From assembly GCF_020005165.1 (NCBI RefSeq), contig NZ_JAHCLT010000002.1, positions 496,001 through 560,000 on the forward strand: 64,000 nucleotides of DNA. Direction: 5' to 3'. A program made the position numbers and the translations under genes. Source of the DNA: Kangiella taiwanensis (GTDB lineage: Bacteria > Pseudomonadota > Gammaproteobacteria > Enterobacterales > Kangiellaceae). The notes under the pieces were generated by a model, which saw nothing but the letters and a program-made list of their open reading frames with translations, ran no database searches and was not told the origin of the DNA. Below are positions 17,488-27,557 of the stretch, piece after piece; within the stretch, counting starts at the first letter, position 1; every line of letters starts with the position of its first letter.

Positions 17488-20202
17488 TTAAGAAGCTTTA
17501 CCGTGACAGTGTTTGAACTTTTTGCCTGAGCCACAAGGACACGGGTCGTTTCGTCCCACTTTAGGCTGCTCACGAACAAAGGTTTCTGCTTGACGCTGAG
17601 TTTGGCTGGCTTGGTCTTGCGGCATAGCAGACGCTGAATCATGCTGTGTATTCATTGTTGAGGCATCGCGCTGCTGTCGCTCCATAGCTTCAACTTCTTC
17701 AGGCATACGGAATTTCACTTTAGACAATACCGTCACAACATCATGCTTCAAGTTATCCAGTAAACCAGAGAACAATTCGAAAGCTTCTCGCTTATACTCT
17801 TGCTTCGGATTTTTCTGTGCGTAGCTACGCAAGTGAATACTTTGGCGCAAGTGGTCCATATTGCCCAGATGCTCTTTCCAGTGCATATCCAAATGCTGCA
17901 ACATGACCTGCTTTTCAAGCTGACGCATCATCTTGGGTTCTGGTAAAGCCTCTTCCTTAGCTTGCATCGCTGACTGAATTTCTTGATAGATTTTCTCGCG
18001 AAGCTCTTCTTCAGCAAATTTATCATCGTCATCAAGCCACTTCTGGACCGGCAACTCAATGTCAAAATCTTGATCCAGTCGCTGCTCTAAGCCCTGTATG
18101 TCCCACATTTCCTCAATCGACTGTGGTGGAACATACTGACTGATGACGTCCTGTACCACGTCATAACGCATATCTTCTATCGTTTCATGGATATCATCCG
18201 ATTCCATGAGTTCATTACGCTGTTCATAAATCACACGGCGCTGATCATTGGCCACATCATCATATTCAAGCAGATTTTTGCGCATATCAAAGTTACGTTG
18301 CTCAACTTTACGCTGGGCATTTTCAATCGCACGTGAGACCATTTTATGCTCAAGTGCTTCGCCTTCTTCCCAACCCAATCGCTGCATCATCATGCCCAAA
18401 CGCTCTGAAGCAAAAATTCGCATCAAATCATCTTCTAGCGACAAGTAGAAACGGCTTAAGCCTGGATCGCCCTGACGGCCAGAACGGCCTCGCAGCTGGT
18501 TATCAATACGGCGTGACTCATGACGCTCTGTACCGATAATAGCCAAGCCACCCGCTTCTAATACGGCGTCATGGCGTTTCTGCCACTCTTCTTTAGCTTT
18601 CGCTATTTGTTCTTCACTTGGATTTTCACCTAACGCAGCAATATCCGCTTGCAAGTTACCACCAAGGACAATATCCGTACCACGCCCCGCCATATTGGTG
18701 GCAATGGTTACTGAGCCAGCGCGACCTGCTTGCGCGATAATGTCGGCTTCTTTCGCATGAAACTTTGCGTTGAGCACTTGGTGTTTGATTTTCGCTTTTT
18801 TCAAGGCACGCGAAATCAATTCCGAGGACTCAATCGATACCGTACCGACCAGGATCGGCTGCCCCTTCGCTTGCAGCTCTTTAATTTCTTCAATAATTGC
18901 CGCGTACTTTTCTTCTTTGCTTAAGTAAATTAGATCTGGCAAGTCCTGACGCTGCATAGGCTTATTGGTCGGAATAACGACCACTTCCAACCCATAAATC
19001 ATATGCAGTTCTGTCGCTTCGGTATCAGCTGTACCCGTCATACCAGATAATTTGTTGTACAGTCGGAAGTAATTCTGGAAGGTAATCGAAGCTAACGTTT
19101 GGTTTTCATTTTGGATGTTAACGCCTTCTTTGGCTTCAATCGCTTGGTGAAGACCGTCTGACCAACGACGCCCTGGCATAGTACGGCCGGTATGCTCATC
19201 GACAATAATCACTTCATTGTCTTTAACCACGTAGTCGACATCTTTCTTAAATAGCTTGTGGGCGCGAAGCGCAGCATTCACATGGTGCAACAGCATGATA
19301 CTGGCAGGGCTGTACAAGCTTTGACCTTCTGGAAGCAGACCTGTTTGACGTAACAATTCTTCTATACGTTCTTGGCCTCGCTCAGTAAGGTTCGCTTGCT
19401 TACCTTTCTCGTCGATGGTGTAGTCGCCAGTATCTTCTTCACCTTCCTGCGATTCATTTTCTTGCGCTTCAAGCTTAGGAATAAGCTGGTTTATCGCACG
19501 ATACATTTCAGAGCTGTCTTCTGCTTGCCCTGAAATAATAAGCGGCGTACGGGCCTCATCAATTAAAATTGAGTCAACCTCATCAATAACAGCAAAGTTT
19601 AGTTCGCGCTGTACACGTTGCTCTTTCTCAAACGCCATATTGTCGCGCAAGTAATCAAAACCGTATTCGTTGTTGGTACCATAGGTAATATCTGAACCAT
19701 AAGCTTCTTTCTTTTGCTCATGCGTTTGGCCAGAAAGAATGACGCCAACCGACATGCCCAAGAAATCATACACAGGCGCCATCCACTCAGCGTCACGCTG
19801 AGCTAGATAGTCGTTGACCGTAATGACGTGAACACCCTTACCGGTTAAGGCATTAAGATATACCGGTAAGGTTGCAACTAAGGTTTTACCCTCACCGGTA
19901 CGCATCTCACCAATTTTCCCTTGGTGTAACGTCATGCCACCAATTAACTGAACGTCAAAGTGGCGCATACCCAATGTACGTTTACTAGCCTCACGAACAG
20001 CTGCAAAAGCTTCTGGAAGCAAGCTATCAAGAGTTTCCCCTTTTTCTAGGCGTTCTTTAAACTCAGCAGTCTTCGCTTTGACTTGCTCATCACTTAAAGA
20101 CTCAAAATCCGCTTCAAGCTGGTTAATGCGCTCAACCTGCTTGCCCATGCGTTTGATTGTGCGTTGATTTCGACTGCCAAAAATTTTACTTAGAAAACTC
20201 AT
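17488..20202 (-). CDS. secA: Preprotein translocase ATPase SecA
   Basis: Motor ATPase of Sec-dependent protein export. At 904 residues it has the normal family length. Walker A MRTGEGKT is near 100-107, the DEAD-like [19 protein letters not shown] segment follows, then the preprotein cross-linking domain, helicase motif [16 protein letters not shown] and the C-terminal zinc/SecB-binding motif with C888, C890, C899 and H900. No SecM-like arrest gene lies upstream; an M23 peptidase gene occupies that position, ended by a terminator. Confidence 0.97.
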   Translation of the reverse strand: MSFLSKIFGSRNQRTIKRMGKQVERINQLEADFESLSDEQVKAKTAEFKERLEKGETLDSLLPEAFAAVREASKRTLGMRHFDVQLIGGMTLHQGKIGEMRTGEGKTLVATLPVYLNALTGKGVHVITVNDYLAQRDAEWMAPVYDFLGMSVGVILSGQTHEQKKEAYGSDITYGTNNEYGFDYLRDNMAFEKEQRVQRELNFAVIDEVDSILIDEARTPLIISGQAEDSSEMYRAINQLIPKLEAQENESQEGEEDTGDYTIDEKGKQANLTERGQERIEELLRQTGLLPEGQSLYSPASIMLLHHVNAALRAHKLFKKDVDYVVKDNEVIIVDEHTGRTMPGRRWSDGLHQAIEAKEGVNIQNENQTLASITFQNYFRLYNKLSGMTGTADTEATELHMIYGLEVVVIPTNKPMQRQDLPDLIYLSKEEKYAAIIEEIKELQAKGQPILVGTVSIESSELISRALKKAKIKHQVLNAKFHAKEADIIAQAGRAGSVTIATNMAGRGTDIVLGGNLQADIAALGENPSEEQIAKAKEEWQKRHDAVLEAGGLAIIGTERHESRRIDNQLRGRSGRQGDPGLSRFYLSLEDDLMRIFASERLGMMMQRLGWEEGEALEHKMVSRAIENAQRKVEQRNFDMRKNLLEYDDVANDQRRVIYEQRNELMESDDIHETIEDMRYDVVQDVISQYVPPQSIEEMWDIQGLEQRLDQDFDIELPVQKWLDDDDKFAEEELREKIYQEIQSAMQAKEEALPEPKMMRQLEKQVMLQHLDMHWKEHLGNMDHLRQSIHLRSYAQKNPKQEYKREAFELFSGLLDNLKHDVVTVLSKVKFRMPEEVEAMERQQRDASTMNTQHDSASAMPQDQASQTQRQAETFVREQPKVGRNDPCPCGSGKKFKHCHGKAS

Positions 20203-20473
20203 GCTATTGGTTCTTTTATCAGGTTATTAAACTATTGCTGACTATTTTTTAAGCGTCATGCCGGTATTGTTTGAGGCAACAATAGCTTAGGGAATTATCA
20301 TTAAGCACTCGATTGTACCGATATTCTAGAAGCTGTAAATGTCTTATCGGCCATTTCGAGCAAGTATTTCCAACTAATGGGGGCTATGACGAAAGATTTC
20401 AATAGCAGGATGGCTATGTCCCCGAATCACAAATTTGAGAGTTAGGAGTCAGCAATATCACCTGCTTGAATAA
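20203..20473 (-). promoter_or_regulatory. secA upstream region
   Basis: About 270 noncoding bases between the M23 gene terminator and secA. It must contain the secA promoter, but I see no strong -35/-10 pair, no arrest-peptide frame and no notable repeat. Confidence 0.3.
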
Positions 20474-20500
20474 GAAAAAACCGAGCCTGGGCTCGGTTTT
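20474..20500 (-). terminator. Rho-independent terminator after the M23 peptidase gene
   Basis: On the minus strand, AACCGAGCC pairs with GGCTCGGTT through a short loop, followed by a run of T. It lies 35 bases past the peptidase stop and separates it from secA. Confidence 0.88.
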
Positions 20501-20534
20501 AAATCAACTATTTAGAGAAGCTTAAATCTTTACG

Positions 20535-21458
20535 TTACGATTCCTTTAAGTAGCGCCAAGGGTTAACACGCTTACCGTTACGAGTAACTTCGTAATGGAC
20601 ATGGGGGCCGGTTGAACGACCAGTGCTACCGACTTTGGCAATCGTTTCGCCTTTTTCAACCAAGTCGCCTTTTTTCACTAAAACGGTTTTGTTGTGACCA
20701 TAACGAGTCGTGTAGCCATCACCATGACTTACCTCAACAAAAATACCATAACCCGCTTTACGCTCTACAGTTGTTACCACGCCCGCCGCTGTCGCTACAA
20801 CGTCTGAGCCTGCTAAAGCAGAAAAATCAATGCCAGCATGCCATGCACGCTTACCAGTGAAAGGATCAGCTCGGTACCCATAAGGTGACGATAACCATCC
20901 CGTATTAACAGGACGTCCTGTGATTTTCTGCTCTGCGCTAATGTTCTTATCGAGTAGCAATGACTCCAGTGCAAACAGCTGTTGTTCTTTAGCTTCAATC
21001 GAACTTTGAATTGTATCGAGTGATGATGCGACATCTTGATAAGTTGCTTTGTTCGCGTCTTCATCTTCTGTCGGGCCGCCCATCGCAGGAGCTGCCCCAA
21101 AGCCAAACTCATCAGTGATACCAGCTTCTTCCGCTAAACGCGCGCCAGCAGCATCTAAACGCAAGATATGAGCTTGCATCGAGGCTAAACGACTGGATAA
21201 AGCCTGAACCTTATCTTCAGACAGCTTTTTTGCACGCTCTAACTCTTCTTTTTGTTGAGAAAGCTCTGCCTGCCATTTATAAATAGCCGACTCACTAACC
21301 AAGTCTTGTTGAAGCACCCACTTAGTGGTGTAAAAAGTGGCAGCAATAACAGCTAGCAGAGTGAAAGCACTCAGCAACGCCGTCACAACCAATTTAGAAC
21401 GTCCTAATTCCAAAGCCTTGATTCCTTTCTGATCACTTTTAATAATCGTAATACGCAT
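20535..21458 (-). CDS. M23 (LytM-type) murein metalloendopeptidase, membrane anchored
   Basis: Likely envelope peptidoglycan DD-endopeptidase or LytM-domain amidase activator. I start at ATG 21458 (307 residues) rather than the TTG seven codons upstream, since it begins MRITIIKSDQKG without the extra hydrophobic residues. A single membrane segment (about 22-45) is followed by a coiled coil (about 60-110), then the M23 domain with HAGIDFS and HVHYE zinc ligands and a GYGIFVEVSHGDGYTTRYGH core. M23 genes next to secA or lpxC occur in pseudomonads. Active-site residues appear intact, so it is probably catalytic. Confidence 0.88.
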   Translation of the reverse strand: MRITIIKSDQKGIKALELGRSKLVVTALLSAFTLLAVIAATFYTTKWVLQQDLVSESAIYKWQAELSQQKEELERAKKLSEDKVQALSSRLASMQAHILRLDAAGARLAEEAGITDEFGFGAAPAMGGPTEDEDANKATYQDVASSLDTIQSSIEAKEQQLFALESLLLDKNISAEQKITGRPVNTGWLSSPYGYRADPFTGKRAWHAGIDFSALAGSDVVATAAGVVTTVERKAGYGIFVEVSHGDGYTTRYGHNKTVLVKKGDLVEKGETIAKVGSTGRSTGPHVHYEVTRNGKRVNPWRYLKES

Positions 21459-21609
21459 AATCAACCAAAAGTTACTCAAGTCATCGAAATTGCAAAACGT
21501 GAAGGTTTACAAATTTTTGCGGTTTATACCGCCGTTTCGGATGACAAATTCAACTACGTCAGCATACAATAGTAGCTAACACCTAACTTAGCCCAGAAGC
21601 ATAAAGCTT

Positions 21610-21927
21610 ATGAAGCGTCCTTCCCGCGCCAAGTCCGTGGCCGACATTCTAGATACACCTGACGGTGTATTAAAAGGGCTGTTGAAACAATCCAACAACC
21701 TTAAGTCCATTAACGATAGCGTACAACAAATGCTACCCGACGAGCTAAAAGACCATTGCCAGGTCTCAGAGTTCAATCAGACTAGTCTTATCATTACTGC
21801 AGAAAATGCAGCTTGGAGTACACGTCTTCGTTATATTTCTTCAGAACTGTTAGCCAACCTAAGAAAGGCTGGCCACTATTCACTGGCTAATATTCAAATA
21901 AAAATAAAGCCAAGTCAATTCCGATAG
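21610..21927 (+). CDS. dciA: DciA-like protein (DUF721), predicted replicative helicase operator
   Basis: 105 residues with the DUF721 core: an N-terminal basic helical part, then a compact domain with ENAAWSTRLRYISSELLANLR. DciA proteins load or assist DnaB in bacteria that lack phage-derived DnaC/DnaI loaders, and the gene lies between secA and lpxC in pseudomonads as here. The exact role in this organism is inferred from family and position. Confidence 0.82.
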   Translation: MKRPSRAKSVADILDTPDGVLKGLLKQSNNLKSINDSVQQMLPDELKDHCQVSEFNQTSLIITAENAAWSTRLRYISSELLANLRKAGHYSLANIQIKIKPSQFR

Positions 21928-21967
21928 TTAAAAAGTATTAAAACACCAGAAGTTATTTACGGTTAGT

Positions 21968-22882
21968 TTAAACCGAAAGAACTGGGTTCATTATGTATGA
22001 AATCGGTGCGGTTTTAGCATCTTCATAAGTCGCCAACTCCCAAGTAGACTCATCCGCCATTAGCGTACGAATCAACTGGTTGTTCAGTGCATGTCCTGAC
22101 TTATAGCCAGTAAACGAACCAATTAAGCTGTGACCTAATAAGAATAAATCACCAATCGCATCAAGAATCTTATGCTTGACGAACTCATCGTCATAACGCA
22201 ATCCATCTTCGTTCAGTACACGATAATCATCCATAACAATAGCGTTATCTTGACTACCACCTAACGCAAGATTGTTGGCACGAAGAAACTCAATATCCTT
22301 CATAAAACCAAACGTACGCGCACGGCTAACTTCTTTTACAAACGATGTTGTCGAAAAGTCTATAACTGATGTTTGGCTACTTTTCTTAAACACTGGGTGA
22401 TCAAAATCAATTGTGAACGCGACCTTAAAACCATCAAATGGCTCAAATGTTGCTTTTTTATCACCGTCTTCGACAGTGACTTTCTTTTTAATTTTGATAA
22501 ATTTCTTAGGTGCATTCTGCTCAGTTACTCCGGCAGACTGCAATAAAAATACAAACGGGCTCGCACTGCCGTCCATAATAGGGACTTCAGGTGCAGAGAC
22601 ATCAATGTATGCATTATCTAAACCAAGACCTGCCATCGCTGACAACAAGTGCTCAACGGTAGAGATACGCACTCCGTCTTTCACCAAACAGGTGGAAAGC
22701 GTGGTATCACCAACATTTTCAGGTTTAGCATCAATTTCTACAATCGGGTCAAGATCAACGCGACGGAACACAATCCCTGTATCCACTGGTGCTGGTCGTA
22801 GGGTTAAATACACTTTATCTCCAGTGTGCAAACCTACGCCAGTGGCGCGAATGGTTGTTTTCAACGTACGTTGTCGTATCAT
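21968..22882 (-). CDS. lpxC: UDP-3-O-acyl-N-acetylglucosamine deacetylase LpxC
   Basis: Zinc deacetylase that commits UDP-GlcNAc to lipid A synthesis. In 304 residues the zinc ligands are H78 (TVEHLLSA), H237 and D241 (HKILDAIGD), with catalytic H264 (SGHALNN). The family length is normal. It stands downstream of ftsZ as in E. coli, but 355 noncoding bases separate them, with a notable palindrome just upstream of the ribosome site, so it probably has its own promoter. Confidence 0.97.
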   Translation of the reverse strand: MIRQRTLKTTIRATGVGLHTGDKVYLTLRPAPVDTGIVFRRVDLDPIVEIDAKPENVGDTTLSTCLVKDGVRISTVEHLLSAMAGLGLDNAYIDVSAPEVPIMDGSASPFVFLLQSAGVTEQNAPKKFIKIKKKVTVEDGDKKATFEPFDGFKVAFTIDFDHPVFKKSSQTSVIDFSTTSFVKEVSRARTFGFMKDIEFLRANNLALGGSQDNAIVMDDYRVLNEDGLRYDDEFVKHKILDAIGDLFLLGHSLIGSFTGYKSGHALNNQLIRTLMADESTWELATYEDAKTAPISYIMNPVLSV

Positions 22883-22899
22883 TCAGTGTTTTCTCCAAC

Positions 22900-22917
22900 T
22901 TCTTGATATATCAAGAA
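22900..22917 (-). promoter_or_regulatory. 18-bp perfect palindrome in the lpxC leader
   Basis: TTCTTGATATATCAAGAA is perfectly symmetric and ends within three bases of the lpxC ribosome site (GGAG then AAAACACTGA and ATG). It could be a DNA operator or an RNA stem next to the ribosome site. It does not match the FNR consensus, because the half sites are separated by 2 rather than 4 bases. Confidence 0.45.
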
Positions 22918-22971
22918 TTTAGGGTGGAAGATGTCGAAATTTTAGCGCATGTTACCACAATATTTCTATTG

Positions 22972-23012
22972 TTTGAACAATTTTTGAACGTTTTTTGAAC
23001 ATTTGTTTGAAT
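22972..23012 (-). repeat. Four TTTGAA(C/T) direct repeats upstream of lpxC
   Basis: TTTGAAC occurs at 22972, 22983 and 22994 and TTTGAAT at 23006, so the starts are 11, 11 and 12 bases apart, about one helical turn. On the minus strand (GTTCAAA) the array runs into the likely -35 region of an extended -10 promoter candidate (TGGTAACAT). Confidence 0.45.
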
Positions 23013-23095
23013 TCGCATCTTCCGCACAAATTCCCACATTATCCCTAATTTTATCATCACACCCTTAATCGGCACTGAATGCAGAGCAAGGCGAG

Positions 23096-23126
23096 TTAAG
23101 GAGGCTCGAAGGGATTGCCTCCTTAA
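23096..23126. other. Ten-bp hairpin after ftsZ
   Basis: TTAAGGAGGC and GCCTCCTTAA form a perfect stem with an 11-base loop, about 110 bases past the ftsZ stop. No T-run follows on either strand, so it is a weak or Rho-type terminator, an RNA-stability stem or an attenuator. Confidence 0.4.
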
Positions 23127-23237
23127 TCTCTATGAACGCGAGTGTTGCGTTTAGTTTCATTAAATCAGAACACGACACCTCTAACGTCTTGCATGTATTA
23201 CTCCATTACCTTGTTCATCGGTTCAAAATACTACCGG

Positions 23238-24407
23238 TTAGTCCGCTTGCTTTCTCAGGAACGCCGGAATATCAAGAAAGTTATCAACATCACTTCCAAC
23301 CGCCATTTTTTGTGTCCTTTCAGACTCGTCAACACCAGCCTGCTTTCGAGCGGCAGGTGGAACGTCAAGCTTATTGAAGTCCAGCTCACCACTTGGCTTA
23401 CGAACATCCTTCTCTTTGTTATCAGCAACTAAACGCATGCCTGCCTCTTGGCCTAAGCCTGTTGCAACAACGGTCACGCGCATTTCATCGCCCATTGAAT
23501 CATCAATAGCTGTACCAACAACCACAATAGCATCTTCGTGAGCTATATCTTCGATGACTTCACACACTTCCGAGAATTCGTCGATAGTGAACTCTTCGTT
23601 TGCAGTGACGTTAACCAAAATACCGCGAGCACCTGACAGGTCTACATCTTCTAGCAATGGACTCGCAACCGCCATATCCGCAGCCACTTGTGCACGGCCT
23701 TCACCTGATGCAATACCAGTACCCATCATCGCTTGGCCTTGCTCTGCCATAACGGTACGAACGTCCGCAAAGTCAACGTTGATTAAGCCAGGGCATGTAA
23801 TTAACTCAGCGATACCTTGTACTGCGCCATGCAATACAGAGTTTGCTGATGCAAAAGCTTCAGTTAAACGTAGGCCAGCGAATTGAGATACTAGCTTATC
23901 ATTTGGGATGATGATTAATGAATCAACCACGTTACGCAACTCATCAATACCGGCTTCCGCTAGCTTCATGCGCTTTTTGCGCTCAAACTTAAACGGCTTA
24001 GTCACCACTGCAACGGTCAAGATACCCATCTCTTTGGCAATCTCAGCAATCACTGGCGCAGCTCCTGTACCGGTACCACCGCCCATACCAGCCGTAATAA
24101 AGACCATGTCAGAGCCTTGTAGCACTTCCATTAGTCTTTCGCGATCTTCAAGCGCAGCTTGGCGGCCCACATCAGGGTTAGCGCCCGCGCCGAGACCGCG
24201 AGTAATGTTTTGACCAATTTGGATGGTCGTTTTTGCCGTTGAAGATTCCAACGCCTGAGCATCCGTATTGGCACAAATAAATTCAACACCATCAATGTTG
24301 GCTTTCACCATGTGCTCAACGGCGTTACCACCGCCGCCACCAACACCAACGACCTTTATCACTGCACTGTTCTGGCAGCTATCTACGAGTTCAAACATAT
24401 TAGGCAT
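23238..24407 (-). CDS. ftsZ: Cell division protein FtsZ
   Basis: Tubulin-like GTPase that forms the Z ring. The 389 residues include the tubulin signature GGGTGTG at 109-115, the N-terminal GVGGGGGNAV loop, and the conserved C-terminal tail LDIPAFLRKQ, which binds FtsA and also ZapD (encoded at 8667-9434). It is the last gene of the dcw cluster, 111 bases after ftsA. Confidence 0.98.
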   Translation of the reverse strand: MPNMFELVDSCQNSAVIKVVGVGGGGGNAVEHMVKANIDGVEFICANTDAQALESSTAKTTIQIGQNITRGLGAGANPDVGRQAALEDRERLMEVLQGSDMVFITAGMGGGTGTGAAPVIAEIAKEMGILTVAVVTKPFKFERKKRMKLAEAGIDELRNVVDSLIIIPNDKLVSQFAGLRLTEAFASANSVLHGAVQGIAELITCPGLINVDFADVRTVMAEQGQAMMGTGIASGEGRAQVAADMAVASPLLEDVDLSGARGILVNVTANEEFTIDEFSEVCEVIEDIAHEDAIVVVGTAIDDSMGDEMRVTVVATGLGQEAGMRLVADNKEKDVRKPSGELDFNKLDVPPAARKQAGVDESERTQKMAVGSDVDNFLDIPAFLRKQAD

Positions 24408-24518
24408 AACTATATCCCCTTCGATTGTTTAGCCAATTTTTCACTTAAGCCTTGTACACAATATTTAAAGCACATAAGTGACTTCTCCACTTTAATCACT
24501 AGCTGAAAAAGCTAATCA

Positions 24519-25745
24519 TTAAAATCCACTAAACCAGCTTTTCATGCGCTCCCAGAGCCCATTAAAACCAGTCACATTTCGTTCACGGTGATGGCCTACG
24601 TCTTGTTTACCGTAAATTAATAGACCAACGCCCGTGGCATAAATTGGATTGCGCACAACATCCACTAAACCTTTAATGTGCTGTGGCATCCCTTGACGAA
24701 CTGGCATGTGGAACACTTCCTCCGCCAACTCCATCAAACCTTCCATCTTCGAGCCGCCACCAGTGATGACCATGCCCGAAGCAATTAAATTCTCAAATCC
24801 GCTACGACGAATTTCTGCGTGAACCAACTCAAACAGTTCGCTGTAACGTGGCTCAACGACTTCCGCCAAAATCTGACGCGAGACACGACGCGGTTGACGT
24901 TCACCAACACCGGGTACCTCGATTGTTTCATCCAAATTCGTCAACTGCCTTAACGCACAGGCATACTTCACTTTGATATCTTCTGCATGCTGTGTCGGTG
25001 TTCTCAGCGCTACTGCTATATCGTTCGTTACTTGATCACCGGCAATTGGAATCACTGCGGTATGACGAATCGCGCCACCCGTGAAAATTGCGATATCCGT
25101 CGTTCCGCCGCCGATATCAATCAAACAAACGCCTAACTCTTTTTCGTCTTCAGTCAATACCGAATAACTCGAAGCCAACTGCTCCAAAATCACGTCTTCT
25201 GTTTCCAAACCACAGCGAGCCACACACTTAGTGATGTTCTGCGCGGCACTGACTGCACCAGTGACCATGTGAACTTTCGCTTCAAGGCGCACACCGGACA
25301 TGCCAATCGGTTCACGAATACCTTCTTGGTTGTCGATTACAAACTCTTGTGGCAGTACGTGCATAATTTTTTGGTCCGCTGGAATCGCTACAGCCTTCGC
25401 TGCATCGATAACCCGATCCACATCACTTTGTGCGACTTCGTTATCTTTAATCGCCACAATACCGTGCGAGTTCAAACTCTTAATGTGGCTACCTGCAATA
25501 CCGGTATACACTGAGTGGATCTGACAGCCCGCCATTAATTCTGCTTCTTCAACGGCACGTTGGATTGACGCAACTGTCGACTCAATATTAACCACCACAC
25601 CTTTTTTCATACCGCGTGATGGGTGTGAGCCTATGCCGATAATATCGACCGTGTCATCAGCACCAACTTCTCCAACAATGGCCACCACTTTGGATGTACC
25701 AATATCAAGCCCCACAATTAATCGTTTATCTGTTGATTTAGACAT
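24519..25745 (-). CDS. ftsA: Cell division protein FtsA
   Basis: Actin-like ATPase that anchors FtsZ to the membrane. I start at ATG 25745 (408 residues) because MSKSTDKRLIVGLDIGT aligns with the E. coli FtsA N-terminus; a GTG at 25769 inside ftsQ would add eight residues. The phosphate motif VGLDIGTSKV, the IDIGGGTTDIAIF motif, and the C-terminal amphipathic end GLWERMKSWFSGF for membrane binding are clear. It starts 4 bases after the ftsQ stop. Confidence 0.97.
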   Translation of the reverse strand: MSKSTDKRLIVGLDIGTSKVVAIVGEVGADDTVDIIGIGSHPSRGMKKGVVVNIESTVASIQRAVEEAELMAGCQIHSVYTGIAGSHIKSLNSHGIVAIKDNEVAQSDVDRVIDAAKAVAIPADQKIMHVLPQEFVIDNQEGIREPIGMSGVRLEAKVHMVTGAVSAAQNITKCVARCGLETEDVILEQLASSYSVLTEDEKELGVCLIDIGGGTTDIAIFTGGAIRHTAVIPIAGDQVTNDIAVALRTPTQHAEDIKVKYACALRQLTNLDETIEVPGVGERQPRRVSRQILAEVVEPRYSELFELVHAEIRRSGFENLIASGMVITGGGSKMEGLMELAEEVFHMPVRQGMPQHIKGLVDVVRNPIYATGVGLLIYGKQDVGHHRERNVTGFNGLWERMKSWFSGF

Positions 25746-25749
25746 AGTC

Positions 25750-26535
25750 TTATCTGCTGCCTCCGTCACTCACGACTGACGTTTCGTTTTCTAACCATTG
25801 CGCCGCCATACCATTCTGGTATCGCAGATCAACGTATGCCAAAGTGGCTTCTTTTTGTTGTTTTACACTATCGATATACTGCATAAATCTCTCAATCCGC
25901 TCTTCCACATGCACATTCCCTAGCCGTACCTCTAAGCCATCCGTTAGGACCAAACTAATCGCGCCACGTTGGCTTAACTCCATTCTGTCGATAATCATGT
26001 TCTTCTCTAAAAGTTGCTGCTGATACAGTTGTAGCAACTCCGTTAAATCTTTCGCTAAAGCATCTGGACCACTTAACTTAACCCAGTCACCCTGTGGCTG
26101 CGTTACTGGATAAAACACTTCGCCTTCCATCGAAACGATGCCTTTGTCGCCCCAATAAGCCATGGGCTGATGCTCAACGACAGAAACCTGCAATGTCTCA
26201 GGCCATACCTTTCGTAACTGCACTGATTTTATCCAAGGCAGTTCGACTAAACGCTCCTCAACTTGCTGCATATCCATGGTGAAGAAACCGCGATCATCGA
26301 TACTCCGTAGCACTTCATAGACGCCAACAGCATGTGTAAATTTATGTTTCTTCAACTCAACTTTATTGATTGGAAACACATTGTCAGTGTTAACGCTAAA
26401 CACCCAGATCCCACCAAATACAAGAGCTATGGCAACTAAAGCACCCGCAAACAAACCAGCAGCCCATTTCAAAGGTTTTTTAAGACCTTCAAAAGTGTGC
26501 TCCTTTTTGTCGCCACGTGTTGCCATCTTTGCCAT
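25750..26535 (-). CDS. ftsQ: Cell division protein FtsQ
   Basis: Bitopic divisome protein linking early and late division proteins. The 261 residues comprise a short basic cytoplasmic part, one membrane segment (about 29-49), a POTRA domain (from FPINKVEL to about 115) and the FtsQ/DivIB beta domain with WPETLQVSVVEHQPMAYW. It lies between ddl and ftsA, as in most proteobacterial dcw clusters. Confidence 0.95.
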   Translation of the reverse strand: MAKMATRGDKKEHTFEGLKKPLKWAAGLFAGALVAIALVFGGIWVFSVNTDNVFPINKVELKKHKFTHAVGVYEVLRSIDDRGFFTMDMQQVEERLVELPWIKSVQLRKVWPETLQVSVVEHQPMAYWGDKGIVSMEGEVFYPVTQPQGDWVKLSGPDALAKDLTELLQLYQQQLLEKNMIIDRMELSQRGAISLVLTDGLEVRLGNVHVEERIERFMQYIDSVKQQKEATLAYVDLRYQNGMAAQWLENETSVVSDGGSR

Positions 26536-26540
26536 AACAA

Positions 26541-27557
26541 TTAACCCTTTTCTTGCGTCTGAATGGCATCTCTAAACAAACCATCCTGTTGCTCAAAACT
26601 AGTGTCTAAAACCTTTAACACTAACTGTTCAAAGCTGATGCCTTTAACTTTAGCCGCCTTTGGTACTAGCGATGTTTGCGTCATCCCAGGTACCGTATTT
26701 ACTTCTAGCAATAGCCATTTATTGGTTTTGCTATCATGCATAAAATCCACACGCCCCCAACCATAACAGCCAAGTGACTTAAACGCCTTTTCACTTAATT
26801 CTGCTAGCTCTGATTCTTCCTCTTGCGTCAATCCACTCGGGCAGTGATACTCTGTAGTGTTACTTTTGTACTTAGCCGTAAAATCGTAAAACGCATGAGG
26901 TGTTTTCACTCGAATACTCGGCAACGCTTTACCATCTAAAATGGATACTGTGTATTCTTCACCATAGATCCACTGCTCTAGCATAATTTCAGTATCAAAC
27001 TGCTGCGCATCTGCCACAGCTTGCTGCAGTTGTGCGGCATTATCTGCCCGAGCCATACCAACACTAGAGCCTTCATGGATTGGTTTCACCATCACACAAC
27101 CATTTAGCTCATCTAATAGTGCTTGTGCTTCACTCTCGGACAGTTCACCCGTTGTTACCATTAAGTGCTTCGCCACTGGTAGGCCCTGAGCACTCCATAA
27201 CAGCTTGGTTCTCAACTTATCCATGGCGATTGCAGACGCCATCACCCCACAACCTGTGTATGGGATCTGGTGCAGCTCAAGGAAACCTTGAATAACGCCA
27301 TCCTCACCGCCACGCCCATGTAGTGCATTCCATACCCGATCAAAGCCTTGCTCGGTTAAAGCACTCAAACCATCTACTTTTGGATCCACTTTGTATGCAT
27401 CCACGCCAGCTTTCACTAACGCCTGATATACGGTCTCACCTGAAATCAGTGAGATCTCTCGCTCAGCCGAAAAACCACCATAAGCCACAGCAACTTTACC
27501 GTAGTCTGCTGGCAAGCGACTTGCTTGCGATGTGTGGTCAATTGAACTCAAGCTCAT
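26541..27557 (-). CDS. ddl: D-alanine--D-alanine ligase
   Basis: ATP-grasp ligase that makes the D-Ala-D-Ala dipeptide used by MurF. The 338 residues have the N-terminal [16 protein letters not shown], the HGRGGEDG loop, the [14 protein letters not shown]-grasp segment and [11 protein letters not shown] near the metal site. An extra 18-20 residues precede the usual start. The ATG overlaps the murC stop by 4 bases (ATGA), suggesting translational coupling. Confidence 0.96.
   Translation of the reverse strand: MSLSSIDHTSQASRLPADYGKVAVAYGGFSAEREISLISGETVYQALVKAGVDAYKVDPKVDGLSALTEQGFDRVWNALHGRGGEDGVIQGFLELHQIPYTGCGVMASAIAMDKLRTKLLWSAQGLPVAKHLMVTTGELSESEAQALLDELNGCVMVKPIHEGSSVGMARADNAAQLQQAVADAQQFDTEIMLEQWIYGEEYTVSILDGKALPSIRVKTPHAFYDFTAKYKSNTTEYHCPSGLTQEEESELAELSEKAFKSLGCYGWGRVDFMHDSKTNKWLLLEVNTVPGMTQTSLVPKAAKVKGISFEQLVLKVLDTSFEQQDGLFRDAIQTQEKG

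Noticed and set aside
20203-20534. SecM-type arrest gene upstream of secA
   Set aside because: No frame with a signal peptide and arrest motif was found; the space contains a terminator and noncoding sequence.
22900-22917. FNR/ANR site in the lpxC leader
   Set aside because: The half sites TTGAT and ATCAA are separated by two bases, not the four required by FNR.
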